Below, piece after piece: positions 17,661 through 25,347 of a DNA stretch of 64,000 nucleotides. Both the position numbers and the translations under genes were made by a program. Numbering within the stretch: the first letter of the stretch is position 1; every line of letters begins with the position of its first letter. This DNA is from JOPF133 sp052144935 (GTDB lineage Bacteria; Acidobacteriota; Terriglobia; Bryobacterales; Bryobacteraceae): positions 1 to 64,000 of the forward strand of contig JBKQPR010000162.1 of the NCBI GenBank assembly GCA_052144935.1. The letters run 5' to 3'. The notes under the pieces were generated by a model. It ran no database searches and was not told the DNA's origin. It saw nothing but the letters and a program-made list of their open reading frames with translations.

Positions 17661-20600
17661 ATGATCGCCAGACTCGTTACCTTCGCACTCAGGCAGCCTT
17701 TCCTGGTCGTGGTGGCCGCCATCGCCATGATGATCTGGGGCGCATGGTCGTTCCAAAAGCTCCCCATCGACGCCTATCCCGATCTTTCGCCGCCGCACGT
17801 CGAGATCATCACCCAATGGCCCGGCCACGCGTCCGAAGAGATCGAGAGGCTGGTCACCATTCCGCTCGAAATCGAGCTGAACGGCATTCCGCGTCTCGAT
17901 TCGCTGCGCTCCATTTCCCGGTACGGCCTCTCCTTCATCGCCATGAACTTCGAGTACGGCGTCGACCAGTATTTCGTGCGCGAGCAGGCTTTCGAGCGGA
18001 TGCCCAACGCGCAGATGCCCGACGGGATAACTCCCAGTCTTTCCCCGATGTTCAGCCCGAGCGGCCTCATTTACCGCTACGTGCTGCAGAGCCCCGACCG
18101 TTCCCCGCAGGATTTGAAGACCATCGAAGACTGGGTGCTCGAGCGCCATTACCGCTCCATCCAGGGGGTCGCCGACGATTCCGGCCTCGGCGGAACCACC
18201 ATGCAATACCAGGTGCTGCTGGATAACAGCAAGGTCTTTGCCTATGGGGTTTCCGTGCCGCAGATCTTCCAGCAGTTGGCCAACAACAACGCCAACGCGG
18301 GCGGCGGCTTTTATTCCCAGGGCGGGCAGTTCTACTACATCCGCGGCCTGGGGCTGGTGCGCAACCTCGACGATATCGGCAACATCATCGTGCAGGAGAA
18401 GAACGGTATCCCCGTCCGCGTCAAAGACCTCGCCCAGGTCCAGCTCGGCTACGCGCCGCGGCTCGGCCAGTTCGGCTTCATGAAGCAGAATGAGGCCGTC
18501 GAAGGCGTCATCCTGATGCGCGTGGGAGAGCAGGCGCAGGTCATCCTGAAGCGCGTCGAGGCGATGACCAAGGAATTGAACGAGCATATACTCCCTCCCG
18601 ATGTGAAGGTGGTCCCGTACTACGACCGGCAGAGTCTCATCGAAGAGACCACCAAGACCGTAGAAGCCAACCTGTTGCGTGGCATGCTGCTGGTGCTGGT
18701 CATTCTGGGGATTTTTCTCTTCAGCCCGCGCACCGCGCTGATTGTGGCCGTCACCATTCCTTTCGCCCTGCTGTTTGCCTTCATCTGTCTCGACTGGCGC
18801 CACATCCCCGCCAACCTGCTTTCCATCGGGGCCATCGATTTCGGAATTATCGTGGACGGTTCCATCGTCATGGTCGAAAACATCTTCCGCGAGTTGGCCT
18901 CGCGTCAGGGGCAAGACTACAACCTCGTGGGAGTGATTCGCGAGGCGGCGAAAGACGTCGAGCGGCCCATCTTTTACGCCATCGCCGTGATCATCGCCGG
19001 CTATATCCCCATCTATGTTCTCCGCGGCCCTTCCGGAGAACTGTTCCAGCCGATGGCCGACACCATGTCGTTCGCCCTGTTGGGCGCGCTCCTGTGCGCG
19101 CTCACCGTGCTGCCCGTACTGTGCGCGTTGTTCCTGCGCGGCCGCATCCACGAACCCGAAGTCAGGATCTTCGATTGGGTGCGCCGGCGGTACGGAAGGA
19201 CGCTCGGCTGGTGCCTGCGCAACCGCCTGATCACGGTCTTCCTGGTGCTGCTGGTGTTTGCCTCCTCGCTGCTTCTGATTCCATCCATCGGCGGCGAATT
19301 CATGCCGCACCTGGATGAAGGCGCGCTGTGGGTGCGCGCCACCACTCCCTACACCATCTCTTTCGAGGAAGCTTCCGCGCTTTCCCCGCAGATCCGCGAC
19401 ATCCTCATGAGCTTTCCCCAGGTCACCACGGTGGCCAACGAGTTGGGACGTCCGGACGACGGCACCGACCCGACCGGATTCTTCAACAACGAATTCTACG
19501 TCGGTCTTAAGCCCTACAACGATTCCACCTGGAAAGGGGCCATCCACTCCAAGCCGGAGCTCATCGAGGCCGTGCAGCGCAAACTGTCGGCCTTCCCCGG
19601 AGTGATCTTCAATTACACCCAACCCGCCGAAGATGCCGTGGATGAGGCCGAAACCGGCCTCAAGAGCGCCCTCGCCGTCAAGATCTACGGCCCCGATCTC
19701 AACCTGCTGGGGGACAAAGCCACACAGGTAAAGGACATCCTCACCAAGATCCCCGGCATCACTGAGATCACCGTGGTGCGCGAGACCGGCCAGCCCAGCC
19801 TGGTGATTACGCCCGACCGCGCCAAGCTCGCACGCTATGGATTGAACGTCAGCGACATCAATACCCTGATCGGCACAGCCATGGGCGGGCAGGCCGCCAC
19901 CCAGGTGATTCAGGGCGAGCGCCAGTTCGACCTGATCCTGCGCATGCAGGAGCCTTTCCGCAAGGACGAAAACGCCATCCGCAACCTGCTGGTGGCCACG
20001 CCCGACGGCCAGTACCTGCCCTTGAGCCAGTTTTGCGAAATCAAGGAGGAGAGCGGCGCGTCCTTCATCTATCGCGAGTCGAATTCCCGCTATATCGGTA
20101 TTCAGTTCTCGGTCGAGGGGCGCGACTTGGCCAGCGCCGTCGGCGAGGCGAGCAAAAAGGTGGAAGACGCCGTAAAGCTGCCCATCGGCTACAAGTTCGA
20201 ATGGGGCGGCGAATACAAGGACTACCTGGCCTCCCAGGCGCAGATGAAAATCATCCTGCCCCTTACCGTCTTCCTGGTTCTGGCGATTCTGTTCGTGCTC
20301 TACGGCAATTTCAAATTCCCCATCATCATCTTCTTCAGCGTGCTGGTCACCGAACCGGTGGGCGGCCTGCTGGCGCTGCGGCTCACGCATACCAATTTCA
20401 GCGTGTCGTCCATGCTGGGGTTTGTCGCTTTGATGGGAGTGGCAGTGCAGACCAGCGTGATTCTGTATTCGTTCATCAACAAGCTGCGCCTGGAGGGCCG
20501 GGACATCATGGAGGCCACCCTGGAAGCTTCCGTCTTAAGGCTGCGGCCCATCATGATGACGGCGCTGGTGGCCTGTTTCGGACTGTTGCCCGCGGCCATG

Positions 20601-20744
20601 TCGACGGGCATCGGCAGCGATTCGCAAAAACCGTTTGCCATCGTAATCGTGGGCGGCCTGGCGTCACGGCTGCTGCTCTCTGTTTTCCTGGCCCCCGTCC
20701 TTTACGCACTGGTGGCCCGCGACGGCGACACCTTGCAGGTGTGA
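17661..20744 (+). CDS. Heavy-metal RND efflux pump (CzcA/CusA family)
   Basis: A 1027-residue inner-membrane resistance-nodulation-division transporter, of usual length. Twelve membrane helices are evident in two halves separated by two large periplasmic loops. The first helix sits in FLVVVAAIAMMIWGAWSF. Helix 4 carries DFGIIVDGSIVMVEN, the acidic proton-relay motif of the HME-RND subfamily, which distinguishes it from drug exporters. The second half contains MLGFVALMGVAVQTSVILYSF and the conserved RLRPIMMTALVA. Likely cargo is a divalent or monovalent heavy metal (Co/Zn/Cd or Cu/Ag); I cannot choose from sequence alone. It lies between adaptor and channel genes in a compact operon. Confidence 0.9.
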   Translation: MIARLVTFALRQPFLVVVAAIAMMIWGAWSFQKLPIDAYPDLSPPHVEIITQWPGHASEEIERLVTIPLEIELNGIPRLDSLRSISRYGLSFIAMNFEYGVDQYFVREQAFERMPNAQMPDGITPSLSPMFSPSGLIYRYVLQSPDRSPQDLKTIEDWVLERHYRSIQGVADDSGLGGTTMQYQVLLDNSKVFAYGVSVPQIFQQLANNNANAGGGFYSQGGQFYYIRGLGLVRNLDDIGNIIVQEKNGIPVRVKDLAQVQLGYAPRLGQFGFMKQNEAVEGVILMRVGEQAQVILKRVEAMTKELNEHILPPDVKVVPYYDRQSLIEETTKTVEANLLRGMLLVLVILGIFLFSPRTALIVAVTIPFALLFAFICLDWRHIPANLLSIGAIDFGIIVDGSIVMVENIFRELASRQGQDYNLVGVIREAAKDVERPIFYAIAVIIAGYIPIYVLRGPSGELFQPMADTMSFALLGALLCALTVLPVLCALFLRGRIHEPEVRIFDWVRRRYGRTLGWCLRNRLITVFLVLLVFASSLLLIPSIGGEFMPHLDEGALWVRATTPYTISFEEASALSPQIRDILMSFPQVTTVANELGRPDDGTDPTGFFNNEFYVGLKPYNDSTWKGAIHSKPELIEAVQRKLSAFPGVIFNYTQPAEDAVDEAETGLKSALAVKIYGPDLNLLGDKATQVKDILTKIPGITEITVVRETGQPSLVITPDRAKLARYGLNVSDINTLIGTAMGGQAATQVIQGERQFDLILRMQEPFRKDENAIRNLLVATPDGQYLPLSQFCEIKEESGASFIYRESNSRYIGIQFSVEGRDLASAVGEASKKVEDAVKLPIGYKFEWGGEYKDYLASQAQMKIILPLTVFLVLAILFVLYGNFKFPIIIFFSVLVTEPVGGLLALRLTHTNFSVSSMLGFVALMGVAVQTSVILYSFINKLRLEGRDIMEATLEASVLRLRPIMMTALVACFGLLPAAMSTGIGSDSQKPFAIVIVGGLASRLLLSVFLAPVLYALVARDGDTLQV

Positions 20745-20763
20745 CATGACTCACGGAGATGAA

Positions 20764-22008
20764 ATGCGGCGATTCCTTTGGATACTGGCAACGGCGGCGT
20801 GCCTGGCCGGGCGCGCGCCCGCACAAACGGCTCTCGACTGGCAGCAGGTCCAGGCGCGGTTCCAGGCCGCCAACCCGGCGGTGCGCGCCGGCATGATCAA
20901 TATCGACGAATCCAGAGCCGCCGAAATTACCGCGTACCTGCGCCCCAATCCCAATCTGACCACCAGCCTAGACCAGTTGACTCCATTCACTTTCCACCCC
21001 TACCAGCCGCTGACTGGCGCGTTTCCGGCGATCATCGTGGACTACCTGCACGAGCGGGCGCGTAAGCGTGAGTTGCGGCTCGATAGCGCCCAACAAGCCA
21101 CTACCATCGCCATATCGCAGCAGGAGGACCTGGTGCGCACCCTGCTGTTCGGCTTGCGCAGCGCTTTTGTACAGACCCTGCAGGCCAAGGCCGTACTCGC
21201 CCTGGCGCGCGACAACCTGGCTTACTTCGACCGCGAGTTGGGCATCTTCCGCGACCGCCTGAGCTCCGGCGACATCGCCCAGATCGACCTCAAGCGCCTC
21301 GCGTTGCAGCGCGTGCAGTACGAATCGGACCTGCAGACCGCGCTGGTCAATTTGCGCACCGCCAAAATCCAGCTTCTGCAACTGCTCAACGACCGCACGC
21401 CGGTCGACCAGTTCGACGTCACCGGGCCGTTCGATTTCTCCGACCGCCTCCTGCCGCTCGAAGAGGTCCGCTCTCAGGCGGTCGCCGCCCGGCCGGATCT
21501 CAAAGCCGCCGTGGAGGCGGTCGAAAAGGCCAGAACCGATCACAAGCTGGCCGTCGCCAACGGCTCCACGGACCCCACTTTCAGCGTCGACGCCGCACGC
21601 AACCCGCCCTACAGCGCCTATATCGGATTCAGCGTCAACATCCCGCTACGCATCTTCGACCGCAACCAGGGTGAGAAACTCCGCACGCAACTGGACATCA
21701 CCCACGCGGAGCGGGCGCGCGAACAGGCCGAGGCGCAGGTCTACGGCGATGTCGATTCCGCCTACGTCACCCTGGCAAGCTCCATCGAGCTGCTCAAGCC
21801 CTACCGCGACACATACCTGGCTATGGCCAAGGACGTGCGCGACACCATGGAGTTTTCCTACCAGCGCGGCCAGGCGGCGCTGGTCGATTACCTGGACGCA
21901 CAGCGCGACTATCGCGCCACCTACGTGACCTACCTCACCCTGGTGGGGTCTTACCTGACCGCCGCGGGCCAGCTCAATCTGGCCGCCGGCCGCGAAGTCA
22001 TCCAATAG
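20764..22008 (+). CDS. TolC-family outer-membrane efflux channel
   Basis: A 414-residue outer-membrane efflux protein, CzcC/CusC type. It has a signal peptide (FLWILATAACLAGRAPAQ) and two internally repeated halves, each with long coiled-coil helices (for example DLVRTLLFGLRSAFVQTLQA and FDRELGIFRDRLSSGDIAQID in the first half, EQAEAQVYGDVDSAYVTLAS in the second) plus a beta-hairpin (DPTFSVDAARNPPYSAYIGF). It completes the three-part efflux complex. ATG 20764 is preferred to the ATG at 20746 because GGAG lies 5 bp before it and the signal peptide starts right there. It begins about 20 bp after the pump stop. Confidence 0.85.
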   Translation: MRRFLWILATAACLAGRAPAQTALDWQQVQARFQAANPAVRAGMINIDESRAAEITAYLRPNPNLTTSLDQLTPFTFHPYQPLTGAFPAIIVDYLHERARKRELRLDSAQQATTIAISQQEDLVRTLLFGLRSAFVQTLQAKAVLALARDNLAYFDRELGIFRDRLSSGDIAQIDLKRLALQRVQYESDLQTALVNLRTAKIQLLQLLNDRTPVDQFDVTGPFDFSDRLLPLEEVRSQAVAARPDLKAAVEAVEKARTDHKLAVANGSTDPTFSVDAARNPPYSAYIGFSVNIPLRIFDRNQGEKLRTQLDITHAERAREQAEAQVYGDVDSAYVTLASSIELLKPYRDTYLAMAKDVRDTMEFSYQRGQAALVDYLDAQRDYRATYVTYLTLVGSYLTAAGQLNLAAGREVIQ

Positions 22009-22081
22009 AAAGGCGGGTTCCGACCGCCCGGCGCTGCATGTCGCGGCCCGCTTCGTGCGATCGTGCATTTCAAATGCATTT

Positions 22082-22109
22082 TTGCAAGCTGTGCGCTGGC
22101 CTTTACAAT
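22082..22109 (+). promoter_or_regulatory. Promoter of ruvA (TTGCAA - 16 bp - TACAAT)
   Basis: TTGCAA (22082-22087) and TACAAT (22104-22109) are spaced by 16 bp, a reasonable sigma-70-type pair. The -10 ends 8 bases before the ruvA ATG, which has no ribosome binding site, so a leaderless or nearly leaderless transcript is expected. Confidence 0.5.
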
Positions 22110-22117
22110 ACTTAAAG

Positions 22118-22711
22118 ATGATTGCTCTGCTGCGCGGCGTGTTGATCGAGAAGCATCCCAACCAGGCGATAGTCGAAACCGGGGGCGTCGGGTATGACGT
22201 CACCATTCCGGTTTCCACTTACACCCACCTTCCCGAGACCGGGAACGAAGTGCGGCTGCGCATCCATACGCACGTCCGCGAGGATGCCCTGGCGCTCTAC
22301 GGGTTCCTCACCCAGGACGAGAAGGCCATGTTCGAGAAGCTAATCGGGGTCAGCGGGATCGGGCCGACCTTGGCCGTCAAGGTGCTTTCCGGGCTGGCGG
22401 CGGCGGATCTGATCCAGTCCATCCGGCGCGGCGAGGTGGACAAGCTGGTGCGCATTCCCGGGGTGGGCAAAAAGACCGCCGAACGCATGGTGCTGGAATT
22501 GCGCGACAAGCTGCCGGCAGCCACGGGAGAGGAACCCGCGCCCGCGGCGGCGGCGCTTTCGCCGATCGACCAGGACGTGCTCTCGGCGCTGCTGAACCTG
22601 GGCTGCGCGCGTCCCCAGGCCGAAGCAGCCGTGCGCAAGGCCAAGGTGGCCGGCGGAGTGGCGGCAGAGTTCGAGCCGCTCTTCCGGCGGGCATTGGAGC
22701 TGGTGCGGTGA
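22118..22711 (+). CDS. ruvA: Holliday junction branch-migration protein RuvA
   Basis: A 197-residue RuvA of normal length. The N-terminal OB fold (MIALLRGVLIEK, VETGGVGYDVTIPVSTY) is followed by two helix-hairpin-helix motifs (FEKLIGVSGIGPTLAVKVLSG and KLVRIPGVGKKTAERMVLEL). A linker rich in Pro/Ala and a C-terminal domain that contacts RuvB (LSALLNLGCARPQAEAAVRKA) end the protein. RuvA binds four-way junctions and loads RuvB for branch migration in recombinational repair. ruvB lies 158 bp downstream, separated by a hairpin-forming repeat. The promoter is leaderless-like. Confidence 0.95.
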   Translation: MIALLRGVLIEKHPNQAIVETGGVGYDVTIPVSTYTHLPETGNEVRLRIHTHVREDALALYGFLTQDEKAMFEKLIGVSGIGPTLAVKVLSGLAAADLIQSIRRGEVDKLVRIPGVGKKTAERMVLELRDKLPAATGEEPAPAAAALSPIDQDVLSALLNLGCARPQAEAAVRKAKVAGGVAAEFEPLFRRALELVR

Positions 22712-22732
22712 GGGCCACGGCTTCTCACCGCA

Positions 22733-22829
22733 GAGACGCGGAGAGCGCAGAGACTTCGCGGAGAAAACCGAAGAAGAGAAGTGGATTTTCTCTGCGAAGT
22801 CTCCGTTTCCTCCGCGACTCCGCGGTGAG
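22733..22829. repeat. Imperfect inverted repeat between ruvA and ruvB
   Basis: Left side CACCGCAGAGACGCGGAG and CAGAGACTTCGCGGAGAAAA; right side TTTTCTCTGCGAAGTCTC and CTCCGCGACTCCGCGGTG. They pair over about 40 bases with mismatches. The wording CACCGCAGAGACGCGGAG is of a kind widely dispersed in bacterial genomes. It may act as an intercistronic mRNA stabiliser or partial terminator. Confidence 0.55.
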
Positions 22830-22869
22830 GAGCGATGCCCCCGCCCGAACAGCGTTAAGCTGGTAGCAC

Positions 22870-23898
22870 ATGCCGGACCGGAAGCTGATTTCCGGGGATC
22901 GCCAGGCCGACGAGTTGCAGTTCGAAGCGGGGCTGCGCCCGCGCCGGCTGGCCGATTTCACGGGACAAAGCAAGCTCAAAGAGAATCTCTCGATTGCCAT
23001 CGAAGCCGCCCGCAAACGCGGCGAGGCCATGGACCACGTGCTGCTCTACGGCCCGCCCGGACTGGGCAAGACCACCCTGGCCTCGATCATCGCCGAGGAG
23101 TTGGAGGTCACCTTCACCGGCACCAGCGGGCCGGTGCTGCAGAAGAAGCTGGACCTCACCGGCATCCTGAGCAACGTCCGGCTGCACCAGGTCTTCTTCA
23201 TCGACGAAATCCACCGGCTGCTGCCGGATGTGGAGGAGATGCTCTACTCGGCGCTGGAGGATTTCCGCGTCGATATCCTGGTGGGCACGGGACCAGGCGC
23301 GCGCACCGTTTCGCTGCCGATGCCCAAATTCACGGCCATCGGCGCCACTACGCGCCAGGGACTGGTGAGCGCGCCGCTGCGCGGCCGCTTCGGCCTGGTG
23401 CTGCGCTTGGAGCCGTACACCGTGCCGGAGCTGCAGGTGATCGTCAACCGTTCGGCGCGGCTGCTGCAGGTGGAGATCGAAGCCGGCGCGGCGGACGAGA
23501 TCGCGCGGCGCTGCCGGGGAACGCCGCGCATCGCCAACCGCCTGCTGCGGCGCGTGCGCGACTACGCCCAGGTGCGCGCCGACGGCCACATCACGCTGGA
23601 GGTGGCGCAAACCATGCTTAACCTGCTGGACGTGGACCGCTACGGCCTCGACGAGATCGACCAGAAGATCATGCGGACGATTCTCGAAAAGTTCCGCGGT
23701 GGACCGGTGGGTGTCAACACCATCGCGGCGTCGATTTCGGAGGAGGCCGAGACCATCGAAGAGGTGTATGAACCGTACCTGATCCAGCTCGGTTTCCTGA
23801 ACCGGACTCCGCGAGGGCGCGTGGCCACCGAGATCGCCTACGATTATTTCCAGGTGAAGCCCAAGCTGCGCATCGGCGACCAGCCGGCCCTGTTCTGA
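22870..23898 (+). CDS. ruvB: Holliday junction helicase RuvB
   Basis: A 342-residue AAA+ motor. Walker A is GPPGLGKTTL, Walker B FIDEIHRLLPDVEE; sensor 1 is IGATTRQGLVSAPLRGRFG with the Arg finger region, and a sensor 2 region precedes the winged-helix C-terminus (VGVNTIAASISEEAETIEEVYEPYLIQ). Length and motifs match functional RuvB. It drives branch migration with RuvA. The folK gene begins 3 bp after its stop, showing an operon that continues into folate synthesis. Confidence 0.95.
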   Translation: MPDRKLISGDRQADELQFEAGLRPRRLADFTGQSKLKENLSIAIEAARKRGEAMDHVLLYGPPGLGKTTLASIIAEELEVTFTGTSGPVLQKKLDLTGILSNVRLHQVFFIDEIHRLLPDVEEMLYSALEDFRVDILVGTGPGARTVSLPMPKFTAIGATTRQGLVSAPLRGRFGLVLRLEPYTVPELQVIVNRSARLLQVEIEAGAADEIARRCRGTPRIANRLLRRVRDYAQVRADGHITLEVAQTMLNLLDVDRYGLDEIDQKIMRTILEKFRGGPVGVNTIAASISEEAETIEEVYEPYLIQLGFLNRTPRGRVATEIAYDYFQVKPKLRIGDQPALF

Positions 23899-23901
23899 AC
23901 G

Positions 23902-24402
23902 GTGAAGACCATCTATCTCAGCCTGGGGTCGAACGTGGGCGATCGCCAGGCCAATCTGCGGGCCGCGCTGGAACGCCTGGCCGCGCCGGATCTGAGGGTG
24001 GTGCGCGTCTCGCCGGTCTATGAAACCGAGCCGGTGGACGCGCCCCCTGGGATCCCTGAGCAGCGCTGGTTTCTGAACCTGGCGGCGGAGGCCGAGACGG
24101 ACCTCTTTCCCATGCAGCTTCTGGCGCGGACGCAGAAAATCGAGCGGGCGCTGGGGCGGGTCAGGACCGTGCGGAATGGGCCGCGCAGCATCGATATCGA
24201 CATTCTGCTGTATGCGAAGGCGGTGGTGCGCAGCGCCAGGCTGGAGATTCCGCATCCGCGCATGCACGAGCGGCGGTTTGTGCTGGCGCCCCTGGCGGAC
24301 CTGGCGCCGGAGCTGCGGCACCCCGTGACGCATAAGACCGTCCGCGAGATGTTGGCCGCCGCGCCAGCCGCGGTGGTGCGCCGCTTGACGGAGTTGGGAT
24401 AA
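23902..24402 (+). CDS. folK: 2-amino-4-hydroxy-6-hydroxymethyldihydropteridine pyrophosphokinase
   Basis: A 166-residue HPPK, the enzyme transferring pyrophosphate from ATP to 6-hydroxymethyl-dihydropterin in folate synthesis. Motifs: YLSLGSNVGDRQANL at the N-terminus, VYETEPVD, the ATP/pterin loop RNGPRSIDIDILLY with the DxD metal site, and the LEIPHPRMHERRFVLAPLAD signature. Start is GTG, 3 bp after the ruvB stop; no separate promoter is evident. It ends 6 bp before the next gene. Confidence 0.93.
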   Translation: MKTIYLSLGSNVGDRQANLRAALERLAAPDLRVVRVSPVYETEPVDAPPGIPEQRWFLNLAAEAETDLFPMQLLARTQKIERALGRVRTVRNGPRSIDIDILLYAKAVVRSARLEIPHPRMHERRFVLAPLADLAPELRHPVTHKTVREMLAAAPAAVVRRLTELG

Positions 24403-24408
24403 TCAGGT

Positions 24409-25347
24409 ATGGACGCATGGACGCTTCTGCGGGAGGTGTCGGAGGCCTATCGCAGCTTGAAAAGCCTGGCGCTGGAGGCGGCCCTCATCGATGAATCGGG
24501 TGATGAGAATACCAACCAGCGCAGCGAACGGCGCGTGCGTTTCTTTTACGCTGCGCCGAACCGCATCCGCTATGAGCCCTGCGGCAAGCGCGGAATTCTG
24601 CAGGTCGCCGACGGTGAGCAATTGCATACACTTCAGACCAGCTTTCCAAGCCGCCCAGCCGGCATCGCCCGCCAGCGATACACCAGCGTTCCGATCGCGG
24701 AAACAGTTCCGCCGCTGCCCCACCGTTTCAATCCGGAGTGGCCCGCCTCCGCTGAGGCGTACTTGTTTCAGGGGATTGACGAGCGAGTCGTCTCGGCGGA
24801 GATTCTGTGCCAGGAGGACGGCTGTTACGTCGTATCGGTCGCCTATGAGCCGCCCCCGCGCCCCGGCCTCATGGTCAGCGGATCTCCGGTCCTGGTCTGG
24901 GTGGATGAGCGAAACCACATGGTGATGCGCCGGCAAGGCAAATCGGGGCATCGCTTCCCCACCGAGGAGGAAGTCATCTGGAGCCGGCACACGGTGGTAG
25001 TTCGGCAGATGCGGGTGAATGAGCCGCTGCCGGAGGAAACTTTCCAATTCATACCGCCGCCGGACGCGACGCCGGAAACGGGCGGCGGCGGCTTCGGCCG
25101 CGGTGGCGGCGGGGGCGGCTTTGTCCACCAGGACCCGGACGAAAAGCGGCGGCTGGAGCATCGCGGCTCGCACGAATGGGAAGGCGACACGCTGGTCGAA
25201 CACTCCAAGTGGAAAATCCGAGGCATCAAGCTGACTTTCGAACGCCGCCTGACCTTTTCGGACGGCGGGACGGAACTGAGCGTCGCCGAACGCATCGCCG
25301 GTCCCAAAGGAGAGGTGGAAACCACTTGCAAGCTACCGGTGGGTTGA
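24409..25347 (+). CDS. Hypothetical protein with glycine-rich linker
   Basis: A 312-residue protein without a signal peptide. The N-terminal 190 residues have the look of a LolA/outer-membrane-lipoprotein-carrier-like beta sheet (LREVSEAYRSLKSLALEAAL, RIRYEPCGKRGILQVADGEQ, MVMRRQGKSGHRF), which in some acidobacterial proteins occurs without a clear function. Then comes a glycine-rich stretch (GGGGFGRGGGGGGF, about residues 224-240) and a C-terminal beta module (DTLVEHSKWKIRGIKLTF...). The start ATG is 6 bp from folK. Its stop overlaps the presumed TTG start of recQ (TTGA), pointing to translational coupling. Function is unknown. Confidence 0.7.
   Translation: MDAWTLLREVSEAYRSLKSLALEAALIDESGDENTNQRSERRVRFFYAAPNRIRYEPCGKRGILQVADGEQLHTLQTSFPSRPAGIARQRYTSVPIAETVPPLPHRFNPEWPASAEAYLFQGIDERVVSAEILCQEDGCYVVSVAYEPPPRPGLMVSGSPVLVWVDERNHMVMRRQGKSGHRFPTEEEVIWSRHTVVVRQMRVNEPLPEETFQFIPPPDATPETGGGGFGRGGGGGGFVHQDPDEKRRLEHRGSHEWEGDTLVEHSKWKIRGIKLTFERRLTFSDGGTELSVAERIAGPKGEVETTCKLPVG

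Noticed and set aside
17568..20390. Very long minus-strand open frame (940 codons) opposite the RND pump
   Set aside because: It is antisense to the pump, whose sequence has clear HME-RND motifs. The antisense frame is rich in His/Gln/Asp/Gly without domains, as expected from GC-biased codon shadows.
22855..24333. Long minus-strand open frame opposite ruvB and folK
   Set aside because: Arg/His/Gln-rich composition and exact overlap with two well-recognised genes; a shadow.
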